DNA from: Thermohalobaculum sp035513135
GTDB lineage: Bacteria; Pseudomonadota; Alphaproteobacteria; Rhodobacterales; Rhodobacteraceae
Assembly (NCBI GenBank): GCA_035513135.1
Contig: DATKCQ010000130.1
Coordinates: forward strand, 1 to 21,339
Length of the DNA: 21,339 nt
Direction of reading: 5' to 3'
Below the pieces are notes generated by a model. That model worked only from the letters and a program-made list of their open reading frames with translations. It ran no database searches and was not told where the DNA came from. How positions within the stretch are numbered: the first letter of the stretch is position 1; every line of letters begins with the position of its first letter. Position numbers and translations under genes: made by a program. This document shows positions 1 to 8,582 of this stretch, one piece after another.

Positions 1-1019
1 GCCAAGCTCCAGCACCACCTTCGAGGCCTGCCCCCGGCCAATCGCCTCGAAGCCCTTGGCATAGTCCTCGAAGGCGAACCGGTGCGAGATGACCGGGCTG
101 ACGTCGAGCCCGGTCTCGAGCATCGCCAGCATCTTGTGCCAGGTCTCGTACATCTTGCGCCCGTAGATGCCGGCGAAGGTGACGCCCTTGAAAATCGCGG
201 TATTGAGATCGACCTCGGGCCGCGATGCGAACAGGCCGAGCAGCGCCACCCGGGCGCCGCAGATCACCGCCTGGATCATCGCGTCGAGCGCCTGTGGCGC
301 GCCAGACATCTCGAGGCCGATGTCGAAACCCTCCTTCATGCCCAGCTCGCGCATCACCGTGTCGAGGTCCTCGCGGTCGGCGCGCACGGCGCGTGTCGCG
401 CCCATGCGGGCGGCAAGCGCCAGCCGCTCGTCGTTGAGGTCGGTGACCACGATGTGCCGTGCGCCTGCGTGACGGCAGACGGCGGCCGCCATCAGCCCGA
501 TCGGCCCGGCGCCGGTAATCAGCACGTCCTCGCCCACCACGTCGAAGGCGAGCGCGGTGTGCACCGCGTTGCCGAGCGGATCGAGGATCGCCGCCACCTC
601 GTCGGGGATCGACTCGGGGATCGGCCGGACGTTCGCCTCGGGGATCACCACGTAGTCGGCGAAGGCGCCGGGGCGGTTCACCCCTACGGCGCGGGTGCGC
701 GCGCAGATGTGGCCGCGGCCCGAGAGGCAGTTGCGGCAGTGCCCGCAGGGAATGTGGCCCTCGCCCGAGACGCGCTCGCCCGGCCTGACCTCGCTCACAC
801 CCTCTCCCACCGCCTCGACCACCCCCATGTATTCGTGGCCGACCACGAGCGGCACCGGCACGGTGCGCCGCGCCCAGTCGTCCCACTTCCAGATGTGCAT
901 GTCGGTGCCGCAGATCGAGGCCATGCGCACCCGAATCAGCACCTCGCCCGGCCCCGGCTCGGGCTTCGGCACGTACTGGAGCTCCAGCCCCGGGGCCGAC
1001 TCCGCCTTGACCAGCGCCC

Positions 1020-1023
<4 letters not shown>
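1..1023 (-). CDS. tdh: L-threonine 3-dehydrogenase (3' end at window edge)
   Basis: Zinc-dependent, NAD-linked medium-chain dehydrogenase that oxidises L-threonine to 2-amino-3-ketobutyrate in the cytoplasm. The reverse strand reads 341 codons without a stop. E. coli Tdh is 341 residues, so only the stop and perhaps a few residues lie outside the window. The protein starts MRALVKAE. The catalytic zinc ligand Cys38 sits in SICGTDMH, with His63-Glu64 in GHEYMG. The structural zinc Cys cluster (CGHCRNC, then HIC) follows at about residues 97-111. The start ATG (1023-1021) overlaps the kbl stop as ATGA, which implies translational coupling. Its kbl neighbour confirms the pathway and separates it from other medium-chain dehydrogenases. 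Confidence 0.95.
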
Positions 1024-2219
<1,196 letters not shown>

Positions 2220-2269
2220 GGGCGGCCTCCTCGTGCGCTCGCGCGACAGCGTTGACCCTCGGGACCCGC

Positions 2270-2313
2270 CCCGTCAACGCCCAACCCGTCAACACCCGCC
2301 CGTCAACGCCCAA
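2270..2313. repeat. Three tandem 14-15 bp repeats upstream of kbl
   Basis: On the plus strand CCCGTCAACGCCCAA (2270-2284), CCCGTCAACACCCG (2285-2298) and CCCGTCAACGCCCAA (2299-2313) follow one another directly. Read toward kbl, each carries TTGACGGG. An inverted half site GCGTTGAC (2249-2256) faces GTCAACGC (2273-2280). The array fills the short 120-base gap between the transporter gene and kbl, so it could be a regulator-binding array or a promoter (TTGACG resembles a -35 box). No clear -10 was found. Confidence 0.6.
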
Positions 2314-2339
2314 TGCGTCACCTGTGCGCGCGGCCCGCC

Positions 2340-3311
2340 TCAGCGGGTCGCCGGCGGCGGCAGCGGCCGGTTGCGCCGCTGCTCGCGCCAGGCGGTCAGC
2401 GTGCCCGAGGCGGCGATCAGCGCCATGCCGGCCAGCATCAGCGGATCGGGGAACTCGCCGAAGATGGCGAGGCCCCACAACGTCACGAAGATCAGGTAGC
2501 TGTAGTCGATCGGCGCCAGCCAGCTCGACTCGGCATTCTGGTAGGCCATGGTCAGGCACAGATTGGCGCAGACGTTGAGCACCGAGCAAGCCAGCGCGAC
2601 GAGCACGATCGTCAGCCCCAGCGGCACCCAGCCGCGCGCCAGGTAGGGGATCGCCGCCTCGGTCGCCGGGCCGGCGGGAAAGAGGCTGAGCACCGCGAGC
2701 CCCGTCGCGGTCGCGGCGAAATAGGCGATCGCCACCCCGAAGGCCAGCGTCACCGGCGATTCGGGCCGGCACCAGCGCCGGGTGGTGATGATCATCCCGG
2801 CATAGCAGAGCCCGGCACCCACCGGCAGCAGCTTGACCCAGTGGAACGAGGCGCTGGCCGGCTGCAGGATCATCAGGGCGCCGGCGGCACCGGCCAGCAC
2901 GGCCGCGGCGCGCCACGGCCCGACCCGCTCGCCCAGCACGATCAGCGACAGCAGGGTTACGAAGATCGGAAAGGTGTAGAGGCCCGCGCCCATCTCGGCC
3001 ATGGTCAGCGTCGGCACGCCGCCGAAGAACAGGATCATCGAGCTGAGCAGCAGCACGCTCCTGAGCGCCACCGCCCACAGCCGCTTCGGCCACTTCGGCG
3101 CGGTGCCCCAGATGACCCGCGCCAGCACCATCAGCAGCACCAGGTTGCCCATCGAGCGGATCATCTGGAACTGCCACAGCGAGGTGTCCGCCCCCACCAG
3201 CCGGATGATCGAGTCCTGCAGCGCCAGCACGATCAGCGCCACCAGCATCAGCCCGGCGGCCGCGCCGGGCCGGTCGGCGTCGCTGCCCTCGAAGATGCTG
3301 GTGCGCGACAT
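2340..3311 (-). CDS. EamA/DMT-family transporter
   Basis: Integral inner-membrane protein of the drug/metabolite transporter superfamily, 323 residues from the chosen start, with about ten hydrophobic segments in two EamA-like halves. The first begins at LMLVALIVLALQDSIIRL and the last is near LMLAGMALIAASGTLTAW. The internal pattern matches the family: FFGGVPTLTMAEMGAGLYTF in the first half and APIDYSYLIFVTLWGLAIFGE in the second. I chose the ATG at 3311 (MSRTSIFEG) because the 26 residues upstream in the same frame are Pro/Arg-rich and untypical. An alternative ATG lies at 3338. The substrate is unknown. It lies between the cobalamin operon and kbl-tdh and is not necessarily related to either. 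Confidence 0.85.
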   Translation of the reverse strand: MSRTSIFEGSDADRPGAAAGLMLVALIVLALQDSIIRLVGADTSLWQFQMIRSMGNLVLLMVLARVIWGTAPKWPKRLWAVALRSVLLLSSMILFFGGVPTLTMAEMGAGLYTFPIFVTLLSLIVLGERVGPWRAAAVLAGAAGALMILQPASASFHWVKLLPVGAGLCYAGMIITTRRWCRPESPVTLAFGVAIAYFAATATGLAVLSLFPAGPATEAAIPYLARGWVPLGLTIVLVALACSVLNVCANLCLTMAYQNAESSWLAPIDYSYLIFVTLWGLAIFGEFPDPLMLAGMALIAASGTLTAWREQRRNRPLPPPATR

Positions 3312-3400
3312 GCGTGGACGGACTCTCGTGGCTGGCATCGGGCTCGGCGACGGTGCGGCGAGAACATCACTCCTGCACCGCGGGGGCAAGCGATATCGGC

Positions 3401-3416
3401 CGCGCGTGCCCGCGCG
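3401..3416 (-). terminator. GC hairpin directly after cobQ
   Basis: CGCGCG, a four-base loop and CGCGCG form a perfect six-bp stem starting two bases past the cobQ stop codon. There is no T-tract, so it is at best a transcript-stabilising or weak terminator hairpin. In DNA this GC-rich, a short CG stem can also arise by chance. Confidence 0.25.
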
Positions 3417-3417
3417 C

Positions 3418-4875
3418 TCAGACCCCCGCGCGCGCCAGCGCCAGCAGTCCGTCGAGGTCGAGATGCGCCTCGAGGTGCGCCGCCAACCTGCCGAGCGTGA
3501 CCTCGATTTCGGCCTCGTGGGAGTGCGGGCCGGGGGCGACCCCCAGCGCCGCCAGCCAGGCCCGGCGGAACGCGTCGCCGGCGAACATGCCGTGCAGGTA
3601 GGCGCCGGCCACGCGCCCGTCCGGCGATTGCGCGCCTTCCTCCGCGTCGCCGACGCGGAACAGCGGCCGCGCCCGGTCGGGCCCCTCGGTGCGGCCGATG
3701 TGGATCTCGTAGCCCTCGACCGAAGCGCCGCTGGCGAGGTGGACGCCGGTGACGCGGCCGAGCCGCTTCTCGGGCGTCATCACGGTCTCGACGTCGAGCA
3801 GGCCGAGACCCTCGGAGGTGCCCGGCGCGCCCTCGATCCCCTCGGGGTCAGCGATGGTACGGCCGAGCATCTGGTAGCCGCCGCAGATGCCGAGGACCTG
3901 CCCGCCGCGGCGCCGGTGGGCGCGGAGATCGATGTCCCAGCCCTGCCGGCGCAGATAATCGAGATCGCCGCGCGTGGATTTCGAGCCCGGCAGGATCACG
4001 AGATCAGCGTCGCCGGGGATCGCCTCGCCAGGGCGGACCATGCCGACCGTCACGCCGGGCTCGAGATTCAGCGGGTCGAGGTCGTCGAAATTGGCGATGC
4101 GCGAGAGCTGCAGGCAGACGATCCTGAACGCACCTCCGCGGGTATCCGCCCGGATGTCGGCGGCGTCCTCGGCGGGCAGGCGGGCGGCCGCGTCGAACCA
4201 CGGGACGATGCCGAAACCGCGCCAGCCGGTGCGCGCCGCGATCAGGCGGTAGCCCTCGTCGAAAAGCGCCGGGTCGCCGCGGAAGCGGTTGATCACGAAG
4301 CCGCGCACCAGCGCCGCGTCCTCGGGCGCCAGCACCGCGTGGGTGCCCACGATCTGGGCGATCACGCCGCCCCGGTCGATGTCGGCGGCCAGCACCACCG
4401 GCACGCGGGCGGCCGCGGCGAAGCCCATGTTGGCGATGTCGCCGGCGCGCAGATTGACCTCGGCGGGGCTTCCGGCCCCCTCGACCAGCACGAGGTCGGC
4501 GCCCGCGCCCAGCAGGCGGAAGCTGTCGAGCACCCCGGCCATGAGCCCGGGCTTCAGTGCGGCGTAGTCGCGCGCGGCGACGGCGGCGACGCGGCGGCCG
4601 TGCAGAATCACCTGCGCCCCGGTGTCTGTCTCGGGCTTGAGCAGCACCGGGTTCATGTGCACCGAGGGCGCCACGCGCGCGGCGCGCGCCTGCAGCGCCT
4701 GCGCCCGGCCGATCTCGCCGCCGTCCGCGGTGACGGCGGCGTTGTTCGACATGTTCTGCGGCTTGAACGGGCGCACCGCCAGCCCGCGATCGGCGAACGC
4801 CCGGCACAGCCCGGCCACTAGCAGCGACTTGCCGACATTCGAGCCGGTGCCCTGGAACATCAGGGCGGGGGTCAC
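3418..4875 (-). CDS. cobQ: cobyric acid synthase
   Basis: ATP- and glutamine-dependent amidase that amidates carboxylates b, d, e and g of adenosylcobyrinate a,c-diamide to give cobyric acid (CbiP in the anaerobic nomenclature). It is 485 residues, the usual family length. The N-terminal P-loop is QGTGSNVGKS (8-17), followed by KPQNMSNNA (38-46) and DIDRGG (165-170). The C-terminal glutamine amidotransferase has nucleophile Cys331 in LGICGGYQMLG and the triad His428 in AYLHGMF. I chose the GTG at 4875 (VTPALMFQG) because it overlaps the cobU stop as GTGA and matches the usual N-terminus. The open frame continues upstream only as a shadow of cobU. It is the last gene of the minus-strand cob operon. 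Confidence 0.96.
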   Translation of the reverse strand: MTPALMFQGTGSNVGKSLLVAGLCRAFADRGLAVRPFKPQNMSNNAAVTADGGEIGRAQALQARAARVAPSVHMNPVLLKPETDTGAQVILHGRRVAAVAARDYAALKPGLMAGVLDSFRLLGAGADLVLVEGAGSPAEVNLRAGDIANMGFAAAARVPVVLAADIDRGGVIAQIVGTHAVLAPEDAALVRGFVINRFRGDPALFDEGYRLIAARTGWRGFGIVPWFDAAARLPAEDAADIRADTRGGAFRIVCLQLSRIANFDDLDPLNLEPGVTVGMVRPGEAIPGDADLVILPGSKSTRGDLDYLRRQGWDIDLRAHRRRGGQVLGICGGYQMLGRTIADPEGIEGAPGTSEGLGLLDVETVMTPEKRLGRVTGVHLASGASVEGYEIHIGRTEGPDRARPLFRVGDAEEGAQSPDGRVAGAYLHGMFAGDAFRRAWLAALGVAPGPHSHEAEIEVTLGRLAAHLEAHLDLDGLLALARAGV

Positions 4876-5381
4876 GGCGCGCCCTTGAGGATGAGCGGCA
4901 GGCCGGCGGCGACGAACTCCACATGGTCCGCCGCCCCGGCGATCCGCTGGTTCAGCCGCCCCTGCGCGTCGCGGAAGGCGCGGCCCAGCGCATTCACCGG
5001 GGCGAGGCCGAGGCCGACCTCGTTCGAGACCAGCACGACACGGCCCGGCGCCTCGGCCAAGGCAAGGACCAGCGCGTCGATCTCCGCGTCGGCGTCGCGG
5101 CCGTGGTGCATCAGGTTCGACAGCCACAGCGTCAGGCAGTCGACGACCAGCGTGACGCGCTCTCCCGAATGATCCCGCACAGCCGCGGCCAGCTCCAGCG
5201 GCGCCTCGGCCAGTCCCCAGTCCGGCCCGCGCTCGGCGTGGTGGCGGCGGATGCGCTCGGCCATCTCGTCGTCCAGTGCCTCGGCGGTGGCGATGAAGAC
5301 CCGCGGCGCCTCGGCCAGCGCCAGCGCGCGGGCCGACTTGCCCGAGCGCGCGCCGCCGAGGATCAGCGACAGCCGGGCCAT
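4872..5381 (-). CDS. cobU: bifunctional adenosylcobinamide kinase / adenosylcobinamide-phosphate guanylyltransferase
   Basis: Phosphorylates adenosylcobinamide and then transfers GMP to give adenosylcobinamide-GDP, the activated form used by CobS (CobP in Pseudomonas nomenclature). It is 169 residues. The P-loop is GGARSGKS (9-16). A His pair at 47-48 in RRHHAERGPDW fits the guanylylated histidine. DCLTLWLSN (81-89) and SNEVGLGLAP (119-128) are family signatures. The ATG at 5381 shares its A with the TGA stop of the upstream phosphatase gene (TGATG). The longer upstream frame is rejected as a shadow. Confidence 0.95.
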   Translation of the reverse strand: MARLSLILGGARSGKSARALALAEAPRVFIATAEALDDEMAERIRRHHAERGPDWGLAEAPLELAAAVRDHSGERVTLVVDCLTLWLSNLMHHGRDADAEIDALVLALAEAPGRVVLVSNEVGLGLAPVNALGRAFRDAQGRLNQRIAGAADHVEFVAAGLPLILKGAP

Positions 5382-5902
5382 CAGGCCGGCTCCCGGGCGA
5401 GGCGAATCGGCGCGGCATGGGGCACCGGCTCGGCGAACACGGCCGCGAAGCTCGCCCCGGTCAGGATCATGCGCGCCGCGCGGATCGGCCCGGCATGGCT
5501 GACCAGACCCGCGCCCGGCCCCGTCTCCGCCAGCACTGCGGCGACCCGGGCGTGCAGCGCCCCGAAGCTCTCGCCGCCCGGCGGCGCGAGGCGCCACGGG
5601 TCGGCGGCCCAGGGGTCGCTCTCGGCGCGCGGGATATCCCACCAGCGCCGGTTCTCCCAGTCGCCGAAATCGAGCTCCCGGAGCCGGTCGTCCAGTTCCA
5701 GCGCCACGCCGTCGCGCGCCGCCAGCGCCTCGGCCAGCCCGCGGCAGCGGCGCGCCGGGCTGGCGATGACGCGCGCCACCGGCGGCGTGAGGTCAAGCGC
5801 GCGGGCGATCTCGGCTTCGGCTGCCGCGCCAGCGGCCAGGTCGAGCCGGCCGTAGCACAGCCCCGGCGGCGCCTGCGGGGTCGGGTGGCGCAGGAAGATC
5901 AT
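5381..5902 (-). CDS. cobC: histidine phosphatase family protein, likely alpha-ribazole phosphatase (CobC-like)
   Basis: Phosphoglycerate-mutase-like phosphatase of 173 residues, placed between cobS and cobU. Context suggests it removes the phosphate from alpha-ribazole-5'-phosphate or adenosylcobalamin-5'-phosphate in the last step of loop assembly. The phospho-acceptor motif is LRHPTP near the N-terminus, with RHP where many relatives have RHG. RELDFGDWEN and the second His in SHAGPIRA complete the expected active site. The ATG at 5902 overlaps the cobS stop as ATGA. Here cobC is the Salmonella name, not the Pseudomonas aminotransferase CobC. The fold is clear; the substrate is inferred from the neighbours. 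Confidence 0.85.
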   Translation of the reverse strand: MIFLRHPTPQAPPGLCYGRLDLAAGAAAEAEIARALDLTPPVARVIASPARRCRGLAEALAARDGVALELDDRLRELDFGDWENRRWWDIPRAESDPWAADPWRLAPPGGESFGALHARVAAVLAETGPGAGLVSHAGPIRAARMILTGASFAAVFAEPVPHAAPIRLAREPA

Positions 5903-6654
5903 GCCCAGGCCCCCGCCAGCGTGACCATCACCGCGATCTCACCAAGCTGCGCCACGGCCCCGAGCCCGTCGCCGGTATAGCCGCCGATGCGCCGCACCAT
6001 CCAGCCGAGAAACGCGGCCGCGACCAGCGCGGCGAGCAGCAGCGCGCCGAGGCCCGCCCAGCCGCCGATCAGCGCCAATAGCAGCGCCGTTGCCAGCGCC
6101 GCGGCCACCTCGGCGCTGCCCGCGCCGCGGGCGACCAGTGCGCCCGCGCCCTCCGGGCGCGCGTAGCGCGTCAGCGCCGGCACCGGCACCATCATCGCCC
6201 GCCCGATGCCGCCCGCCAGCACCAGCGCCAGCATGCCCGCCAGCGGCGCCAGCATGGCCAGTGCCGCCCAGCGCAGGCCGACCGAGAAGACCAGCGCCAG
6301 CACGCCATAGCTCCCGGTGCGGCTGTCGCGCATGATCTCGAGCGCCGCGGCCCGATCGCGCCCGCCGCCGAGCCCGTCGGCGCAGTCGGCCAGCCCGTCC
6401 TCGTGCAGCGCGCCGGTCAGCCAGATCACCGCGCCGAGCGCCAGCCCCGCCGCCAGCGCCGGCGGCAGCAGGAGCCCGGCCAGCCACCAGACCAGCCCGC
6501 CCGCGAGACCGACCAGCGCGCCCACCAGGGGGAAATACCGGCTGGCGCGGGCCAGCCGATCGGCCTCCCAGTCCCCGGGCACGGGCAGCGGCAGCCGGGT
6601 CAGGAACCCGGCCGCGGCGAGAACCAGCGCCAGCTCGTCGCGTGCCCGGTTCAT
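5899..6654 (-). CDS. cobS: adenosylcobinamide-GDP ribazoletransferase (cobalamin 5'-phosphate synthase)
   Basis: Polytopic inner-membrane enzyme of 251 residues that joins adenosylcobinamide-GDP to alpha-ribazole (phosphate), attaching the lower ligand (CobV in Pseudomonas nomenclature). The acidic metal-binding signature is GALHEDGLADCADGLGGG at about residues 81-98, followed by EIMRDSRTGSYG. The C-terminal GGYTGDGLGAVAQLGE is also characteristic. Most of the rest is hydrophobic Ala/Leu-rich membrane segments. The start ATG at 6654 is the third of three ATGs in a 14-bp tandem repeat. Only this one opens the cobS frame; the other two give five-codon mini-ORFs. Confidence 0.95.
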   Translation of the reverse strand: MNRARDELALVLAAAGFLTRLPLPVPGDWEADRLARASRYFPLVGALVGLAGGLVWWLAGLLLPPALAAGLALGAVIWLTGALHEDGLADCADGLGGGRDRAAALEIMRDSRTGSYGVLALVFSVGLRWAALAMLAPLAGMLALVLAGGIGRAMMVPVPALTRYARPEGAGALVARGAGSAEVAAALATALLLALIGGWAGLGALLLAALVAAAFLGWMVRRIGGYTGDGLGAVAQLGEIAVMVTLAGAWA

Positions 6655-6689
6655 GGTGCCCGTCTCATGGTGCCCATCTCATGGTGCCC
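6648..6689 (-). repeat. Triplicated 14-bp ATGA junction between cobT and cobS
   Basis: On the coding strand three units follow in tandem: GGGCACCATGAGAT (6689-6676), GGGCACCATGAGAC (6675-6662) and GGGCACCATGAACC (6661-6648). The first holds the cobT stop (TGA 6681-6679) overlapping an ATG at 6682. That ATG reads MRWAP-stop, whose TGA overlaps the next ATG (6668). The second ATG reads MRRAP-stop, whose TGA overlaps the cobS ATG (6654). The likely origin is slipped duplication of an ancestral cobT/cobS ATGA overlap. Confidence 0.85.
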
Positions 6690-7719
6690 TGCCCGACACC
6701 CCGGCGCTCTCGAAGGTCGCCATCTCGCCCAGCATGGCGGTTGCGGCACGCAGGAGCGGCAGCGCCAGCAGCGCCCCGGTGCCCTCGCCGAGCCGCAGGT
6801 CGAGGTCGATCAGCGGCTCGACTTCCAGCCACTCCAGCATCGCTCGGTGGCCGGGCTCGCGCGAGCGGTGGGCGAAGACGCAATAGGGCCGCGCCTCGGG
6901 CCGGGCGGCCAGTGCGGCGAGCGCCGCCGCGCTGGCGATGAAGCCGTCCACCAGCACCACCGCGCGCCGCGAGGCAGCGCCGATCAGCGCACCCGCCATC
7001 GCCGCGATCTCCAGCCCGCCGAAGGCGGCGAGCGCCTCGCCGGGCGCCAGCGGACCCGGCCGCCGCTCCGCCGCCCGCGCCAGCACGGCGCGCTTGCGGT
7101 CCACGCCCTGCGCATCGAGCCCCGCCCCCGGCCCGGTCAGCACGCCCAGTTCGATCCCGGCCACCGCGTGCGCCAGCAACGCGGCGGCGGAGGTGTTGCC
7201 GATCCCCATCTCGCCCAGCGCGATCACCCGCGCGCCGCCGTCCACCGCCTGCGCCGCCAGGCGCGCGCCGAAGGCCAGCGCCTGTGCCACCTCCTGCGCG
7301 CTCAGCGCATCCTCGCGGGCGGCGTTGCGCGTGCCCCGCCGGATGCCGGCGCGCACCAGTCCCGGCGCCGCGATCTCGGCCGCCACCCCGGCGTCCACCA
7401 CGGTGACCTCGGCCCCGCTCACGCGCGCGAACACTGTCGACGCCGCGCCCCCGGCGAGGAAGTTCAGCACCATCTGCGCGGTCACCTCCTGCGGCCAGGC
7501 CGAGACCCCCTCGGCGACGATCCCGTGGTCGCCGGCGAAGATGAAGAGCCGCGCCGGGTCGGCCGCGGGCCGCCCGGTGCCCTGCGCCAGCGCCATCTGC
7601 AAGGCCAGCGCCTCGATGCGCCCGAGGCTGCCCGGCGGCTTGGTCTTGGCGTCGATCGCCGCCTGCACGGCGCGGCCCAGCTCGGGGTCGGGCGGGGCGA
7701 TGGCATGCTCGGCAAGCAC
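6679..7719 (-). CDS. cobT: nicotinate-nucleotide--dimethylbenzimidazole phosphoribosyltransferase
   Basis: Makes alpha-ribazole-5'-phosphate from nicotinate mononucleotide and 5,6-dimethylbenzimidazole, activating the lower ligand (CobU in Pseudomonas nomenclature). It is 346 residues. Motifs are KTKPPGSLGRIE (25-36), FAGDHGIVAEGVSAWPQEVT (61-80), LGEMGIGNTS (168-177) and RLGEGTGALLAL (309-320). Glu312 in the last motif is in the position of the catalytic glutamate of the Salmonella enzyme. The start is a GTG at 7719, only three bases after the DUF1636 gene stop, with GAGGG-type ribosome-site bases overlapping that stop. Its own stop lies inside the triplicated ATGA repeat. Confidence 0.95.
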   Translation of the reverse strand: MLAEHAIAPPDPELGRAVQAAIDAKTKPPGSLGRIEALALQMALAQGTGRPAADPARLFIFAGDHGIVAEGVSAWPQEVTAQMVLNFLAGGAASTVFARVSGAEVTVVDAGVAAEIAAPGLVRAGIRRGTRNAAREDALSAQEVAQALAFGARLAAQAVDGGARVIALGEMGIGNTSAAALLAHAVAGIELGVLTGPGAGLDAQGVDRKRAVLARAAERRPGPLAPGEALAAFGGLEIAAMAGALIGAASRRAVVLVDGFIASAAALAALAARPEARPYCVFAHRSREPGHRAMLEWLEVEPLIDLDLRLGEGTGALLALPLLRAATAMLGEMATFESAGVSGRAP

Positions 7720-7722
7720 CCC

Positions 7723-8100
7723 TCAGCCCTCGCCGAGCAGCGCCGGGATGCGCGCCATGAAATGCCCCCTCACCCCCTTCGGCCACCGCCTGAGCGGCAC
7801 CTGCCCCGTCGGGCTGTCGCGGTGCAGGCAGGCGTATGCGACCACGGCGGCCGCCGAGTCCGGCTCCGGCGCGAAGGCGCCCAGCACGTAAGTGAGCTTG
7901 CCCGGCGCCGCGACGGCCGTGTTGCAGTGCCGCTCGCAACCCATGAGACACGACTGGCGGCGCACGCTGATCCCCGGCAGCCCGTCGGCGAGCCGCTCGA
8001 CATGGCCGGCGAGGATCTCGCCCCCCGTTCGGCCGCAGGGCGCGCATTTCTCTGCGACCGACCAGCGGCAGGTGTCGCACACGAAGATCGTCGTGGTCAT
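7723..8100 (-). CDS. DUF1636 family Cys-rich protein (ferredoxin-like), cobalamin-cluster associated
   Basis: Small protein of 125 residues that resembles the DUF1636 family, often found in B12 loci but without an assigned reaction. Seven cysteines look metal-binding: Cys8 and Cys11 in FVCDTC, Cys19 and Cys22 in KCAPC, and Cys51, Cys55 and Cys59 in SCLMGCERHC. The last group resembles thioredoxin-fold [2Fe-2S] proteins (family-level inference). I chose the ATG at 8100 because the motif-bearing sequence begins there and the in-frame upstream extension is Arg-rich and lies in the divergent intergenic region. It leads the operon to cobT, cobS, cobC, cobU and cobQ. A redox or metal-delivery role is possible but unproven. 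Confidence 0.8.
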   Translation of the reverse strand: MTTTIFVCDTCRWSVAEKCAPCGRTGGEILAGHVERLADGLPGISVRRQSCLMGCERHCNTAVAAPGKLTYVLGAFAPEPDSAAAVVAYACLHRDSPTGQVPLRRWPKGVRGHFMARIPALLGEG

Positions 8101-8384
8101 CGCTCGCCCCGCTCGGCCCGGCCCCCTCTCGGCCCGGCCCATCGTCCGCCTGCCCGATGTCGCCTTCGCGACCCGGCAAGGCGCAATTTCGTTTGATCGC
8201 GACATAGCGCGGGCGTAAGCAGGGCGCAATGAACAGCGCACCCGTCGAGGGGGCTGAGCGGATCCGGGCCCGAGGCCGACCCAAGCAGGGGGCCGACGCC
8301 GGAGCTGTTCCGAGGAAGCGGCCCGTGGCCGTTCCAGCTCGCCCTCCCTGCGTGTGCGCCCTTGCAGACCAAGGAGGGACTCCC
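8101..8384. promoter_or_regulatory. Divergent intergenic region with possible structured leader
   Basis: These 284 bases separate the two main divergent cobalamin operons and hold no convincing gene. On the plus strand TTGATC (8193-8198), a 17-base spacer and TAAGCA (8216-8221) form a weak promoter candidate. Further down, GGAAGCGGCC (8314-8323), a CGT loop and GGCCGTTCC (8327-8335) form a strong stem. It is extended by GAGCT (8302-8306) pairing with AGCTC (8336-8340) across a bulge. A strong AAGGAGG ribosome site sits at 8371-8377. None of the conserved cobalamin-riboswitch boxes is visible here. Confidence 0.45.
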
Positions 8385-8582
8385 ATGAAAGCCGCCGTCG
8401 CCACGCTCGCCGTCCTGCTCGCCACGCCCGCCCTCGCCCATCCCGGGCACGTCGCGGAAGCGGGCGGCCACAGCCACTGGTACGTGCCAGGCGCGCTCGG
8501 TCTCGCGCTCATGATCGCAGGCGCCGCGCTGTGGCGCGGGCGCCGGGCAAAGCGGAGCGCCAGGGCAGGGCGCCGGGCATGA
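8385..8582 (+). CDS. Small His-containing membrane peptide (DUF6732-like)
   Basis: A 65-residue protein with a signal-peptide-like N-terminus (MKAAVATLAVLLATPALAHP). A short His-rich stretch (HPGHVAEAGGHSHWY) is next, then one membrane segment (GALGLALMIAGAALW) and an Arg-rich cytoplasmic tail. It probably sits in the inner membrane with the histidines in the periplasm. The layout resembles the DUF6732 family of small alphaproteobacterial proteins; I recognise the family only tentatively. The ATG at 8385 has an AAGGAGG site seven bases upstream. It is first in the operon and its stop overlaps the cbiX ATG as ATGA. The His cluster and position suggest binding of cobalt or another divalent metal, which is inference. 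Confidence 0.75.
   Translation: MKAAVATLAVLLATPALAHPGHVAEAGGHSHWYVPGALGLALMIAGAALWRGRRAKRSARAGRRA

Noticed and set aside
3312..3389. Upstream start of the DMT transporter (26 extra residues)
   Set aside because: The extension is Arg/Pro-rich, and the ATG at 3311 gives a normal length and N-terminus for the family. ATG 3338 remains possible.
4876..5418. N-terminal extension of CobQ in the same open frame
   Set aside because: It overlaps cobU completely, is Arg/Pro-rich, and the GTGA overlap with the cobU stop plus the P-loop position fix the start at 4875.
8222..8384. A second cobalamin riboswitch upstream of the cbiX operon
   Set aside because: I searched by eye for the GGGAA, GCCACTG and AGCCAGGAGACC boxes. 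None is present on the plus strand, so only an unexplained leader is reported.
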